Origin: Chrysomallon squamiferum
Lineage: Eukaryota > Mollusca > Gastropoda > Neomphalida > Peltospiridae
Direction of reading: 5' to 3'
Assembly: GCA_012295275.1 (NCBI GenBank)
Contig: CM022666.1
Coordinates: 10,633,002 to 10,697,001, forward strand
Length of the DNA: 64,000 nucleotides
Shown: piece by piece, positions 13,764 through 25,760 of the stretch
Layout: each line of letters starts with the position of its first letter
Position numbering within the stretch: position 1 is the first letter of the stretch
Made by a program: the position numbers and the translations under genes
The notes under the pieces: generated by a model
What the model was told of the DNA's origin: nothing
The model's database searches: none
What the model saw: the letters and a program-made list of their open reading frames with translations, nothing else

Positions 13764-16700
13764 CAAGTTTGCAATCACATACATGTATGAATCTAATATA
13801 ATGATGAAGTTTTATAAAAGTCAGCTTTTTCTCTTGTTTCAGGACATGAAATATATCTACACAGGACTGCTGTTACAAAGATGAAAACGCAGTCTGGAGG
13901 AAACGATGAGTGTGTGCATGTTGAAGATTACAACATCTATTTATAAACATAATCAGGGGAAGATGTTTTTCCAGTGTGTCAAAGAAGACATGGAGATATT
14001 TTTGTTTGGTAAAACATGACTCATCTGCAAAAACTGAAATAAGTTTTAAAATTTATCTACATTCATCACACCAAAGACTGCTATGTCTTTGAAAATAACA
14101 CGGTTAAATTTTTAAACAGTAAAAATTCAGTTTTTCTTAACATACATGCATTACATCTCACAAACGAGAAACAAATTCCAAAATGTGTCTGCATTTCATT
14201 GGTAGTTAATTTTCATTCTTTTAAAACCAAATATATATGTAGTTAAATTCTGAAATTATAAAGAAATTTGAATATTTGCATAAAATACATGATTCATCTC
14301 AAAAAACAAAAAGTATAAAACAAGATTATTATATTTTTAAATGATAAACCTATTTTATAATTTTAAAAAAGGTTTAAGTATTGATAACCCTCATTTTTGA
14401 GGTGATTCTTATATATACTGATTATTATATATCACATTTAATGAATAAATATTTAGTTCTTAGAAAATAAAGTGGTTAAAAATTAAAATGAAGAAATATT
14501 TATAAATCCTTAATTTCTATCAGCAACAAAAAAAATAAAATGAATCTTTATCCAGCTTTTGTAACATCAAGATTACTAGAATTCAGTTCAGTTGAAATTT
14601 TAAAATAAATATTATAATGCAAAGTTTGCCAAACACAGAATATGAAGAAGAAGGAATTAATTTTTATTCATTATCATGTTTAAATGAAGTCACATAAAAT
14701 AAGTTACAGACAAATCAACAAATCAACAAATAAATAAATAAATAAATAAATAATAATAATACTAATAAATACTTTTAACATTTTCAAATACAGATAAAAA
14801 ATTTGTTTTTAAATTTCAATGTGAAATATCATTTATTTTCTGATGCAACAGAGTTATCAAACAAACCTAAAGTGTTGTATTCAAAATATCACACATCATC
14901 TTTGTTCCAGTGCATCACATACTATAGTGCTCAGTTGTATTTTCCAGTTAAAAAATTTATCTACAAAAATGTTTTTTGTTATTTATGGATAGCTGTAATT
15001 TTTTGTTTTAATACTGAAGTTTAAGCAACATGTTTACTTTGTAAAAGATAAAACTAAGAAATGGAAAACAAAGGAGAAAGGAATTTGCTGTCTGAAGATG
15101 ATTTTATCACAGCCACAAATCACTAATGTATATGTAAATATAAAACTTCAGTAATTAGGAAATAAAGAAAGGATTCTGTTTGGTTGAAATAAAATCTGAA
15201 GTGTGTGGAAAAAAAGATGATTTTTCACAAACAAAACAAGAAAAACAAAAACAAATGAACATCCTTTTCACAAACAGTAAATGAGGATTTTTTTCATAAA
15301 AAGAAAAGAAAAAGAAAAGAAAAGAAAAAATAAATAAATATAATAAACAACTATAAAACAAACAACAAAACTCCATTAAAAATAGAATACAAAGATTTTT
15401 CAAAACTGTTAATGTTTCATTAAAACTGCTTGATCAGTGCCAGTGGTTTTTTCTTATTCTAACTAATGCTTCAAGAACTATGAATACAAATCAATAATGT
15501 GTGTATGTTGGTGAGTTAGTGTTTATATGAACACAAGTTTCTACAAATTACACCAAAGCCAGTATAAGGATATGATCCCTGTACCTTCCAGTGTTCAATC
15601 TATTTATTTAACCAATAGATCACAGATGATATCTATGGTAATTAAAGTTAGCCTGAAACTCAGTGCATGAAGATATTCTGTTCTGGCTGGAATTTACACT
15701 CAACGACAGAGGAGAATGGTAAAAAGCCAACTTGCCATTTACAGTGATCAAACACACTCAGTTCACGTTGTCTTCTCACCCACCCTGCTGCTTGTCTGTT
15801 TAAGCTCGAGCAAGATCAGGCACAAACAGCTCAGTCAGTAACATTGATCAATGACACTTGGCCAGTTGAGACCATCTCATGGATTTGACATTATTCAAAA
15901 TAAACTTTTTCTTTATTGTTGCTGTACAGTTATACTGAATTCTGTGTTATTGTTGTCTTATATACACATACAGACTTGTACATAAATACATTCATACATA
16001 CATATGTTATTAATTAACCAGAACATTATTTAAAGAGAACTGTTGATGAAAACTAACACTGACAATGTATATAAATACATTTTGTTCCATTTATTAGTTT
16101 TAATTTTTAGTAAAAATCTTACTACATGTTATTACTGCTACATATTTAGTGATCAAATTATACTTACTGATTACACAATAACCCTCAGACCAGGATGAAG
16201 TGATATTTCATAATCCCTCTTATATAATCTAGATAAAAATCAATACCTGATGATAACAGTACACTTCACCATGAAATTATAATCCAGGATTACATTACTA
16301 TTTTGTGATCAGGTTAAATCCATGTTCCAGAAGGTACTATAATCGAAAGACAAATCATTATTAACAAATTATTTGTACAAAGACAAATCCAAGTTTTATG
16401 TCCAAGTTTAATCCATACTTGTCAACAAATACAAATAATAAAACAAATAACTAAAATACTGATATGTCAGTGAAGAAGAGAACAGTGATTAACTTCATAT
16501 CACTTTCTTCAAAAAGTTAGCTTAGCTGCTGTAAGAAAAAAAAATGTCTGAAGAAAGGTGAGGTTTTCACCTGACAACCAAATGTGGCTTCATTCTTGAC
16601 TTGAATAGCTGACATTCAGACAGAAAAATCTGAGATATCCACAGAAAAGACAACTGTAAATCTTCTCAATGTGGTTCTTATATAATACAACACACGTGGT

Positions 16701-18597
16701 TCTTATAAACAACAACAAATCAGATTCTACAGAACACAAACATGTGGCAGTTATAAAAGTAAGGATGTTAAACTGTGTGTATCATGTGAAATCTGCATGC
16801 TGGCAAATATCATGTGAAACCTGTAAGGTTATACATGTTGGAAAACATCTTTCATTAAACGTTTCAGTTGTGACTTTGATAGAGAGAAGAGTTTATCACA
16901 CGATGAAAGATAAACAGTGTACATAATTTCTTCAAACTTTGTAGAAGATCATCAGATTAAAGCAAAAGAATGTTATAATCTACAAACAGATTGGTTAAAT
17001 AATAAATAAAGGAAGTGTTTGTTTAATGACAGTGCAAAAGATTTTAACTGCTAGTTTGTGCCAAATATAGGTTACTCTTACTGATAAAAATCATTTTAAA
17101 AACATATTTCCATAGATGGGGAAGTTCATATCATTGCTAGATTCTGAATGATTCATTTTGCTTCAAGCAAGATCTGTAATTGTTCACTGTCATAATAGTT
17201 TATTTTATCTTATTATATAAATTTAAATTCTGTGTTAAAAAAAAATCTCTTAAATTTTATTTTTTTAATTATTTTTTATTCTGGCGTGTGTGTGTTTTTG
17301 TGTATAAATTAAGCTTTAATTTAATTTTTGGAGTGATCACATTATTATTTTTATTTGCTGGGCTGGTGGTCAGGTCTATTATTATTGTTACTTTCAAACT
17401 TTACAAAACAAGAACAATGTGTAAGTTGTGGACTGTTCTTTTAACAACATTAAGTACATATTGCAGTTTGACTTTTAATTTCAAGTTAGTAGACAAAAAG
17501 TTTCTGGCTTGGCATATAATTACATGATTGGTTACTTAAATAGGTTAGTAGGTCAAAGTAGTAGTTAAATGTAATTTTAGCTTATTTCTTTCACTGGTAG
17601 TTTCATCTGACAGGTCGATTGAAAACAGAGATACTGATGGACTTGTACTACTATTACTCACTACACAGTCTTAAATTACTGTGTCAGGACATGATTTCAG
17701 TCTGTTGTCTTCACTGGGATTTTGTGTCAGGTTACTCTTGGTTAATGTCAATGTTAGGAATAGAGTACGGATTTTATAGTTACGTTTATAAATATTACTT
17801 TGGTGTTGGTTATGTTTATGTTTATGATACAGTTAAGAGTTAGGTTAAAGTTTAGATTATCTTTAAAAGTTATGTTAGGTTTAGGGTGGTCTTTATGGCT
17901 AGGATTGCAGTTGTAATTGTAATTATGATTAGGATTACCTTTAGGTTAAAAGGGTTAGCGTTAGACTTTGAGTTGGATCAGGTCATGTCTGGGTTTGGGT
18001 CATGATAAGCATGGGTGTTAGAATACAACCTGAATTTCTCTAAAGTTTTGTGATAGGAAGACTTTTTATGAGTTTGTGTATTTTTGTTGATTTTTAATTA
18101 ATTAATTTTTTTTTTTTTCCATAAATAAATAAATATTGTCTCTAATCATAAAACTGAAAAGAAAGAAAAAAAAAATCCCAGATGAAAAAGAACAGCAAAG
18201 CTATTAATAAAATATATGTACAGACAGCACACAGTTACAAATTACTTTCAATCTTTTACACTAGAACTGTTGGCAGGAATTCAAAGATGAGATAATTTCT
18301 CACATATATTTTATTCACAATCAATAAGCAATGTGTTAACCTGACCTTCCCTAGCCTTGTTCAAGTCATTTTAGCTCAGTCAGAAACATAACATATTTTA
18401 CCAAACTTTCAGTGTGTTATATTTTCCTTTGATTTATCTTTTATCAACCCATGACATATATAAATATACTGCTCTAGCACTTATAAATGTTGATACATTT
18501 TCCCAGATAACAATGTTTTATTTATAGAAGGATTGTTAAATGTGGTATTTAACCCTTTAGCTATTTGTGTATAAGTTATAAAACATAGATAGATAGA

Positions 18598-18646
18598 CAG
18601 ACACACACACACACACAACACACACACACACACACACACACACACT
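18598..18646. repeat. (CA)n microsatellite
   Basis: A CA array with one interruption. Similar CA/GT arrays lie at 13,737-13,764, 20,208-20,225 and 20,599-20,621. Confidence 0.9.
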
Positions 18647-18814
18647 GGTTAAAAAGAGAATATTTTCATAAAAGTAATGGTAATAAAAATATATAGGGTT
18701 CAAACTGATTTGAAGATAGTAGGAAGTAATGATACTGTTTGTAGCTCACACATGTCAAACACATAGTGGGCATCCATACATCACTCTTGACAGTAAACAG
18801 ACTTAACAGTCAAT

Positions 18815-19360
18815 TTCATAACATCCTGTTTATTTAATGCAGCAGTTTTATAATATTAAACACAGATTCAATAGTTAATGTAAAGTATTTAAATATTAAT
18901 ACTTTGTTTATTCAGTGTAGTTATTTCATAATGTAACACTGAATGGTTAAACTAGTTTATTTAAATATCAATGTAACTTTTAATGACATTAACAACATTA
19001 AATAACTACTGTAAAACTATTTGAATACTATTACTTTGTTTAATATTTATTTCATGATATTAAATAGTTTTAAATAATTAATGTAGAAGTATTCAAATGT
19101 TAATACTTTGTTTACTAATTTAGTTTTTTTTCCACAACATTAAACTATATAAGAAATTAACGTATTTAAATTTGTATTACTTTGTTTATTAATGTAGCAG
19201 TAGTTATTTGATGACATTAAGCAGTCTGGAGAGTTACTTAACAGCATTAAATAACAATACATTTTAATACTTTGTTTATTGACTACTTCACCACACTGAA
19301 CAGTGGGAGTGGTTTGTGTAAAAGCATTAAAATTTTATAGTCTTTTTTATTAACTCTGCC
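18815..19360. repeat. Degenerate tandem repeat of about 75 bp
   Basis: A core close to AATACTTTGTTTATTAATGT followed by a TTATTTCATGACATTAAACAG-like part recurs near 18,824, 18,898, 19,029, 19,101, 19,177, 19,267 and 19,337. Spacing is about 70-90 bp with one double-length gap. It is an old, decayed satellite inside the intron. Confidence 0.65.
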
Positions 19361-19559
19361 TATTTCAACCAACTGTAAAGTAAATTTATTTCACTATAAT
19401 ACATAAACTTATAATACATAACTGATTTCAAACAGTATTGTTTTTAACATTATAAAACCATTCAGGTGATTATTTTGCTATACTAATCCAAACAAAAATA
19501 GTATTAGAATTTTTAATCCCATTCAGAATTAATAAAATATTTAAATAATTACACAAATA

Positions 19560-19745
19560 CTCAGTTTAGTATGTGCAAACATTAGGTTCATTTGGACATG
19601 GTTATTTAGTATGTACATATTTTTAGTTTATCCAGATATCATATTGAGGTTTTTTTGGCATAACAATTTAATATGTACATATTTTAAATTTATCTGTCAA
19701 TCACAAACTTTGCATGTGCATATTTTAACTTATTTTCAATTTAGC
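19560..19745. repeat. Degenerate AT-rich repeat with TATGTACATATTTT core
   Basis: Four imperfect copies of TTTAGTATGTACATATTTTAA begin near 19,565, 19,606, 19,667 and 19,710, each followed by a TTTATC/TTCAT segment. Confidence 0.55.
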
Positions 19746-20339
19746 TGGATAGTGACCAGTGAATGTCAGTATTTATTTTAGTAACAAGAAAAAAGTGAAA
19801 ATTACAATTAATGAAAAACAGTATCAAATAAATAAAATAAAATAAGTAATTATATATATATAACATAACAAAACCTAAAAATGTACTAAATATATTTGAT
19901 ATAATTCCAAATTTCTATTTTACTTCTTTGTGAGAAACCAAATTTGGAAATAATTAAAATATGATAAGAAACAAAGAATTTTGTTCCTATCTTTAAACTT
20001 TTTTTTTATATATTCAATTTAACTTTTTCCTTTTGTTATGACATCCTTTTAGAAACCACTACAGAAAACAAGATAATAAACTGATTAAATTATTTAAAAC
20101 ACTCTCTCTAAGTTTATAGGATTTTTTTTTACATTTCTCTGAATAAAATGTACAATAAAGTCAGCTTTTTTAATTTCTTATATTTTGTGTTTTGTTTAAT
20201 TTACCACACACACACACACACACACATATGCAAAGACATAGTCACATGTAAACATATACATATTTTGGTCATTCTTTGTTTAGTTTGGAGCTAAGTATAT
20301 GTATTTAGACTTGGTTTTATCACCATAGCATCACATTAT

Positions 20340-20360
20340 CATAATAATAATAATAATGAA

Positions 20361-20396
<36 letters not shown>
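20340..20396. repeat. (AAT)n microsatellite
   Basis: A trinucleotide ATA/AAT array of about 57 bp with one interruption (gaa). Confidence 0.9.
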
Positions 20397-21827
20397 TTAC
20401 AGATACAAGCAAGTCTATGGTGAGTTAACAATTATTGGATAAAGTTATGCAGAAATTAATCAAGTTTTTCACCTACCTAAGTTTAAACCAAACCCAAGGG
20501 ATGATGGTGGAAGATGAAGAAAAAAGACATTGATAAAAAGTCAATAAAATATTTATTAACATGGTATGTATGTGTGTGTTATTATATCTTCTAAATGTGT
20601 GTGTGTGTGTGTGTGTGTGTGCATTGTGAGTGTAGTTTGTTGAATGTTCAATTGATTAGTGGGTATGATGTGTAAGTGTGCATGCAGAGGTTCATGTTTT
20701 ACAATGGTAAACTGTTCACACCAACTAACTGAAGTTAATGAAAATGTATATTTAATGTATGTACAATTGTGTATGTATGACTAAGTCTGTATTAACTCAT
20801 AATACTTGTAATACAAGGAAGAATATGGGTTATGTGTGAAATAATCACTCTTATCCAATCATAGTTAAAAAGAGCACATGGCTGGGAGGTCAAAGGTCAA
20901 CTTGGTGTCAAGAGAAATCATTAGTTATTTTCTGCTGGCTGTAGATGTCTGGGGAACAGTAACTAGGAAAAGAAAGAAATACTGGAACATCTGTAGAATT
21001 AATAGGACAGGAAAGGAAGACGTTTTATTTATGTTGACTGAACGCATTTTATAACCAACAGTTATATTGTGAAATAAACGTATTTAAGAATTATATCGAT
21101 AATAATATTAGTCACTGAAAGAGAAAATCCATTTTACATAGGCTGTTGTTTCTGATTTATGTAGTTAATGACTGTGGATAAAGAATTTAAAAAAGAAAAT
21201 ATACAGTGATAGATAAAAATCACTGAAATAAGAAAAAAGTTTAAAACAGAAATATTATGATGTCATTGGTGTACTGAATAACAAAATATGAAAATTAATA
21301 AAATATTAGGAGACACTAACAAAAGAAGATGAATAAATTAATATTTATATAAAATTTCTAAAAAAATGTTTTATCTCCTTTAAAGTATTGAGCTAATGTG
21401 GGGTTTTTGGAGGTTTTTATTGTAAATTTGTGATTGAAATAAAGTTCATACCACAATGCTTTCAGTTTTCTAAATTCTTTTTAAAATTATTATTATTGTT
21501 ATTAATAGAAACTGTTGTTGTTTATTAGTAAAGAATGTTTTACTTATCATAAGTAAAGAAATGAATAAAATAATGAAAAAACAACAACACCCCATTATAT
21601 AATCAATTTAAAGTTAGTGTTTTCAAACAATAGAGAAAGTTTAATTAGACTACAGCAAAGCTGTATAGCAATGGAAATATTCCATCTGTTTTAGTTTCGC
21701 TGTACACAGAGGCAGTGGTCAATAGTGATACAGGTGCATATATCAAAGGAAAGATGGCATGATAACGGTTTCCATGCTATACACCTAAAGGCTCTCCACA
21801 GGGTTACCAACACAACACAGGTTACAG

Positions 21828-21910
21828 GACCTGCAGGACATTTTAACACACAGACCTGCAGGACATTTTAACACACAGACCTGCAGGACATTTTAACACA
21901 CAGACCTGCT
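21828..21910. repeat. 25-bp tandem repeat, three full copies plus a partial one
   Basis: The unit GACCTGCAGGACATTTTAACACACA, or a near variant, begins at 21,828, 21,853 and 21,878, with a partial copy at 21,903. The copies are almost identical, so the expansion is recent. Confidence 0.9.
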
Positions 21911-23472
21911 GAACCTTCCTAGTGCTCAGCTTCACCTGATACTTTTACTCAATTAGATTTTTTAAATGCATTTCCATAGACATGTTGTCACAAGAGAAAA
22001 GTACTGTCTGGAATGGGAAACAGCTCCGTGAGGAGTATTGGTTGTATGACTCATGATGTATATTGCTTGGTCTATATTATATACATAAAGACCATTCAAG
22101 ATGCATACAGTCAACATTAGTTTCACTATATAACAGTTTGTGCTATTTTACGTTTTTAAAATTCCTTTAGTCAGTGTAAATATCCATGAATAAAAACAGT
22201 TCCAGTGATTTATTTGCCAAGGTAGAATAAAAACGAAACAATAAGAAAGTCTTTGTTATATATAGTGAGTTAACTGATCAGTGGCTGTTAAAGAAGTCAA
22301 ATGAAGGTAATAATACACTGACAAATTGATTTGTTCATCTGCAAGTATTCTCAGAGACAAACAGAAATGTTTACACCAACTGACAGTCTGTCTTTCCAGG
22401 TACACAATAACTGAACTAGACACACCTGTCAAAATCTGACCTATATTTGAAAGAACAAGATCAGCAAAGATTGTTATTTTTTTAACTATAATTCATTCTG
22501 CATTTTTTATTTTTTTATTTAAAAATGTATCTGTCTGTTCACCTGTAAGATATGTATATAATAAAGTATACCTGTGTATGAACATGTATTATTGTTAGTC
22601 TACATGTGTATTAAACATGCAGTGAATTGAAGATTTAACACTTATAACTGCTTTTGAGTGTAAATGTAAAAAGCACTTGGCAATATTTCACAAGATATTT
22701 AATAATTACTTTAAATAAATATTTAGGAACTTTTCAAATTATTTAATAATTATTTACTGGGTTCTGAACTAAATATTTAGACAATTTTACACTTTCAATA
22801 ATTTAACTAACTTCCCAACCAGTGTTGTCATCTTTGTTTATTTCAGCTAGACATTTGTCACTGTTTAAGTAAAACTGAAAGTTAAACACACAAACACACA
22901 CACAGCTATCTGAACGTAGTGCTAAACATGATAACAAACACATTATACATACCTGAAATACAGAAGTTAATGTTAGCTAATTTATTTCTTATTTTTTTAG
23001 TAAATATCAAAAAAGAAGATTTACAAGGAAACTTAATCACCTGAGATCAGGTATATGGTATTAACCAGGTTTTTCTAATAAGGGATTCAGGCAGCATGTC
23101 TGCTTATTGCTTATTCACCCATCTACCTACTCATGTTAGATACATTGCCATAGCAACCTGGCCTAAGGATACAACTCTGACTAAAACAGATGAGAGATAA
23201 ATTCCTTAAGATTTACAAATCCTGTTTGGCTTAAACTGGTATTACTGTAACAAGGTCAATCTCATTTCCCAGATAGTTTACACACAGCTAATCTGAATCT
23301 GGAGATTATTCGTGGATTATTCACAGATTATGCATGTTGTAGAACATGTTAACTCTAAATAAGTTGTGAAACATTTCATGTCAGAAAACAGGACATTTTA
23401 TACAAAAATATAGAGACAATGGAAAAAAATTCCTAAAACTCACACATTATTTTTTGGCTTTCTTTTTCTCTT

Positions 23473-23482
23473 CACACACACA

Positions 23483-23537
<55 letters not shown>
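23473..23537. repeat. (CA)n microsatellite
   Basis: A long CA array with two one-base interruptions. Confidence 0.93.
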
Positions 23538-23540
<3 letters not shown>

Positions 23541-23613
23541 CCTACCTACATACCTAATTATATATATTCATCTATATTTTAATATCTAGTGCACATAAAC
23601 AAACAAATACACT

Positions 23614-23614
<1 letters not shown>

Positions 23615-23679
<65 letters not shown>
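23615..23679. repeat. (CT)n microsatellite
   Basis: An uninterrupted CT array of 65 bp, only about 78 bp from the preceding CA array. Confidence 0.95.
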
Positions 23680-23681
<2 letters not shown>

Positions 23682-24782
23682 AAACACACACACATTTACA
23701 GAAACAAACATTCACTTACTTGTAATATATTCTTCAATTAAAAAGAAAGAAGAAATAAAATAAAAAAGACTAGTAAAGATAAAATTAACTTTTCACTGAA
23801 AAATCTAATTGACGTTTAAGCAGTGAGTGAAGGTTACATGTCAAGTGGAGAACATTATAAACAGGGAGATGGTTTGGATCGATACAGAAAAAAGCAGAAA
23901 CACAGACAAACAAACAAAACTATTGACAGTAGTGCTTAAACTCTGGATTATCAAACTCTGTTGTATTTTTTTTCATTTCTGTGAGAAAATGCATAAAATG
24001 CATAAAAAACCGTATAGCTAATCAGTCATAGTAACCTATGTAATTGCACTGCATGTTCTAATAGAAATAGATCCATTTGAAGAAGTAGACATTCCTGGAC
24101 CTATGCCAGAAGTTCTGTTATATACAATTTACAGTGACAAATAAAACTGCCAAGTGAACAGCCTTTAGTTAGTCTGACTAGAAAGTAGAGCTATAATTTC
24201 TCTATCTGTTACTAAAGTCATTTTACTTGAGATAACTAAATAGTAGGCAAGACTTGTAACTAGATTTTATATATATGTACATTATAAAAGATCCAACTTT
24301 TTTAGAATTCTGTACACTGACAAATACTTAAGAAACATCAAGGTACTCAGTTATTTCTAATGTTTCTTGTAAAGAAAACGACAGATGTCAATAGCTAACA
24401 GGTGCAATAATCTGGATATTACCTGCAGGGTGTGCAATAGCTGATAGTGGTTTATCATCTTAGATGTAGATTATTTCCTGCACGCAACAGTTCATCTTAG
24501 TCAACATTCTAAATCTGTTTGATACATTTTGTAATTTGCATAGCTGAACCAGCAGTATATATATAGTTCATATAAACATACTTATATACAAATACACACA
24601 GCACTCACAGATATGATACACCAGCACCCCACACCACACACACCTTCATTTGTGCACATGGACATTAAACACACTGATTAATAGTTAAGAATCCAAGTAC
24701 AATCAGTTTACACAAACATTAGTGAAAAATCATTATTTTAAAACTATTTATACTTACCTACAACATAAGTAAATTACTTCAA

Positions 24783-24975
24783 CTTTAAACATGAATAATA
24801 ATAATAATAGTAATAATAATAATAATAATAGTAATAATAATAGTAATAATAATACTACTAATAATAACAATAACAATAACAAAACATTAATGATAATGAT
24901 GATAATAATAATAATAAAATATTAATGATAATAATAATAATATTAATGACGACAATAATAATAATAACAACAACA
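24783..24975. repeat. Imperfect AAT/AAC trinucleotide tract next to the alternative first exon
   Basis: A mix of AAT, AGT, AAC and GAT triplets fills almost 200 bp directly downstream, on the minus strand, of the donor at 24,996. Confidence 0.85.
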
Positions 24976-24995
24976 ACATGATTGATAAGACTCAC

Positions 24996-25097
24996 CTCTG
25001 ACAGATTTAGAACCAGGTATCCATAGAGAATTGCCATGACAACAAGAATAACAGCTATATACACATTAGCTACATCGTCTTCTTTGACTACTGACAT
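24996..25097 (-). CDS. Alternative first coding exon with one membrane segment
   Basis: An ATG with G at -3 (gccATGTC) opens a 34-codon frame ending in the strong donor GAG|gtgagt, phase 0. The peptide starts MSVVKEDDVANV, continues with about 20 hydrophobic residues (roughly 12-31: YIAVILVV...YGYLVL) and ends NLSE. Charged residues lie only before the hydrophobic run, as in an N-terminal signal anchor or membrane tether. The donor phase matches the acceptor at 3,788, which starts LLTEISEQ. The simplest reading is an internal promoter making a short isoform of the giant gene that swaps the long disordered N-terminal region for a membrane anchor. It could instead be the first exon of a separate small gene nested in the intron, but no other matching acceptor was seen downstream. 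Confidence 0.6.
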
Positions 25098-25760
25098 GGC
25101 ATGTTCACCAGTAACGTTGACATTGACATCTCAACAACAACAGCAACAACAAAAACAATCTTAAGTAAAACTGTGACCAAAAACTCTAAACAAAATTTGC
25201 TGACATCAATTTCTGTTAAGCAGACTTGAAATAAAATGCATCCTTTATCATGTCCCACTAAACATCATCAAGATTTGAATTCCAGATCCAAATATCCAGC
25301 AACATCAACCTCTTCAGCTTTGATGTGGACAGCACAAGACTCCCAAGATCATCAACAACTCTTATCACATGAGGTACATTAGAGAAAGTTTGTCATTAGA
25401 TGAGTTTGATAACCAAAATGTGTATTAAATTCCACTGTGAGGTTTAAAGATCCCAAATCACGTAATTTCACTTAATCCTTGGTTCTTTTTAGAGAAGTTT
25501 TCACAGTATATCAATAGTGATATTTTATAAATGTACACCAAACTTCCTGCTTACTTTTGGTAACTTCTGTCTGAACTAACACTATCTTTAGTAAATACAA
25601 GCCAGCTTTTCACTTTTGTAAAAACAAGTTTGAATACTGACGTTAAACTAAAAGTTGTATTGCTGGCTTGACAGGGTGAGACAGGTTAGAGTGACACTGC
25701 AATTCAACTTTACACAGTCGTACGTTTCTCTTCACTGCTCTCGTGCGACATTCACAACAG
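25098..25760 (-). promoter_or_regulatory. Putative internal promoter and 5'UTR for the membrane-anchor isoform
   Basis: This stretch lies just upstream, on the minus strand, of the alternative ATG at 25,097. It is less AT-rich than its surroundings, contains a CAA-repeat patch near 25,130-25,160, and has a few CpGs around 25,715-25,750 in an otherwise CpG-poor intron. No TATA box stands out. The call rests mainly on the need for a promoter upstream of an orphan first exon. Confidence 0.25.

Larger units (their letters stand above)
3789..24995 (-). other. Giant intron, 3' part (about 21 kb) rich in simple and degenerate tandem repeats
   Basis: I see no convincing coding exon in this stretch on either strand. 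Open frames here are short and low in complexity. It holds (AAT)n at 9,504-9,542, (TA)n near 9,945-9,988 and 10,603-10,635, and a degenerate 16-bp repeat at 12,497-12,687. (GT)n, (CA)n and (CT)n arrays lie at 13,737-13,764, 18,598-18,646, 23,473-23,537 and 23,615-23,679, and a 25-bp repeat at 21,828-21,910. Long, decayed AT-rich tandem repeats lie near 4,260-5,040, 6,085-6,450, 18,815-19,360 and 19,560-19,745. Candidate protein-binding sites at 7,458-7,499, 20,887-20,899 and 23,144-23,157 are given separately. Small exons could be missed by eye. Confidence 0.6.

Noticed and set aside
13841-13950. Good plus-strand acceptor (tttttctcttgtttcag) followed by short coding-like frames
   Set aside because: No donor-bounded open exon or partner exon on the plus strand could be found; probably a chance site in antisense orientation to the giant gene.
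17180-17843. Plus-strand frames of 115 and 74 codons rich in Phe, Leu and Tyr
   Set aside because: They read through T-rich repeats, have no splice context or recognisable motif, and look like chance frames in a low-GC intron.
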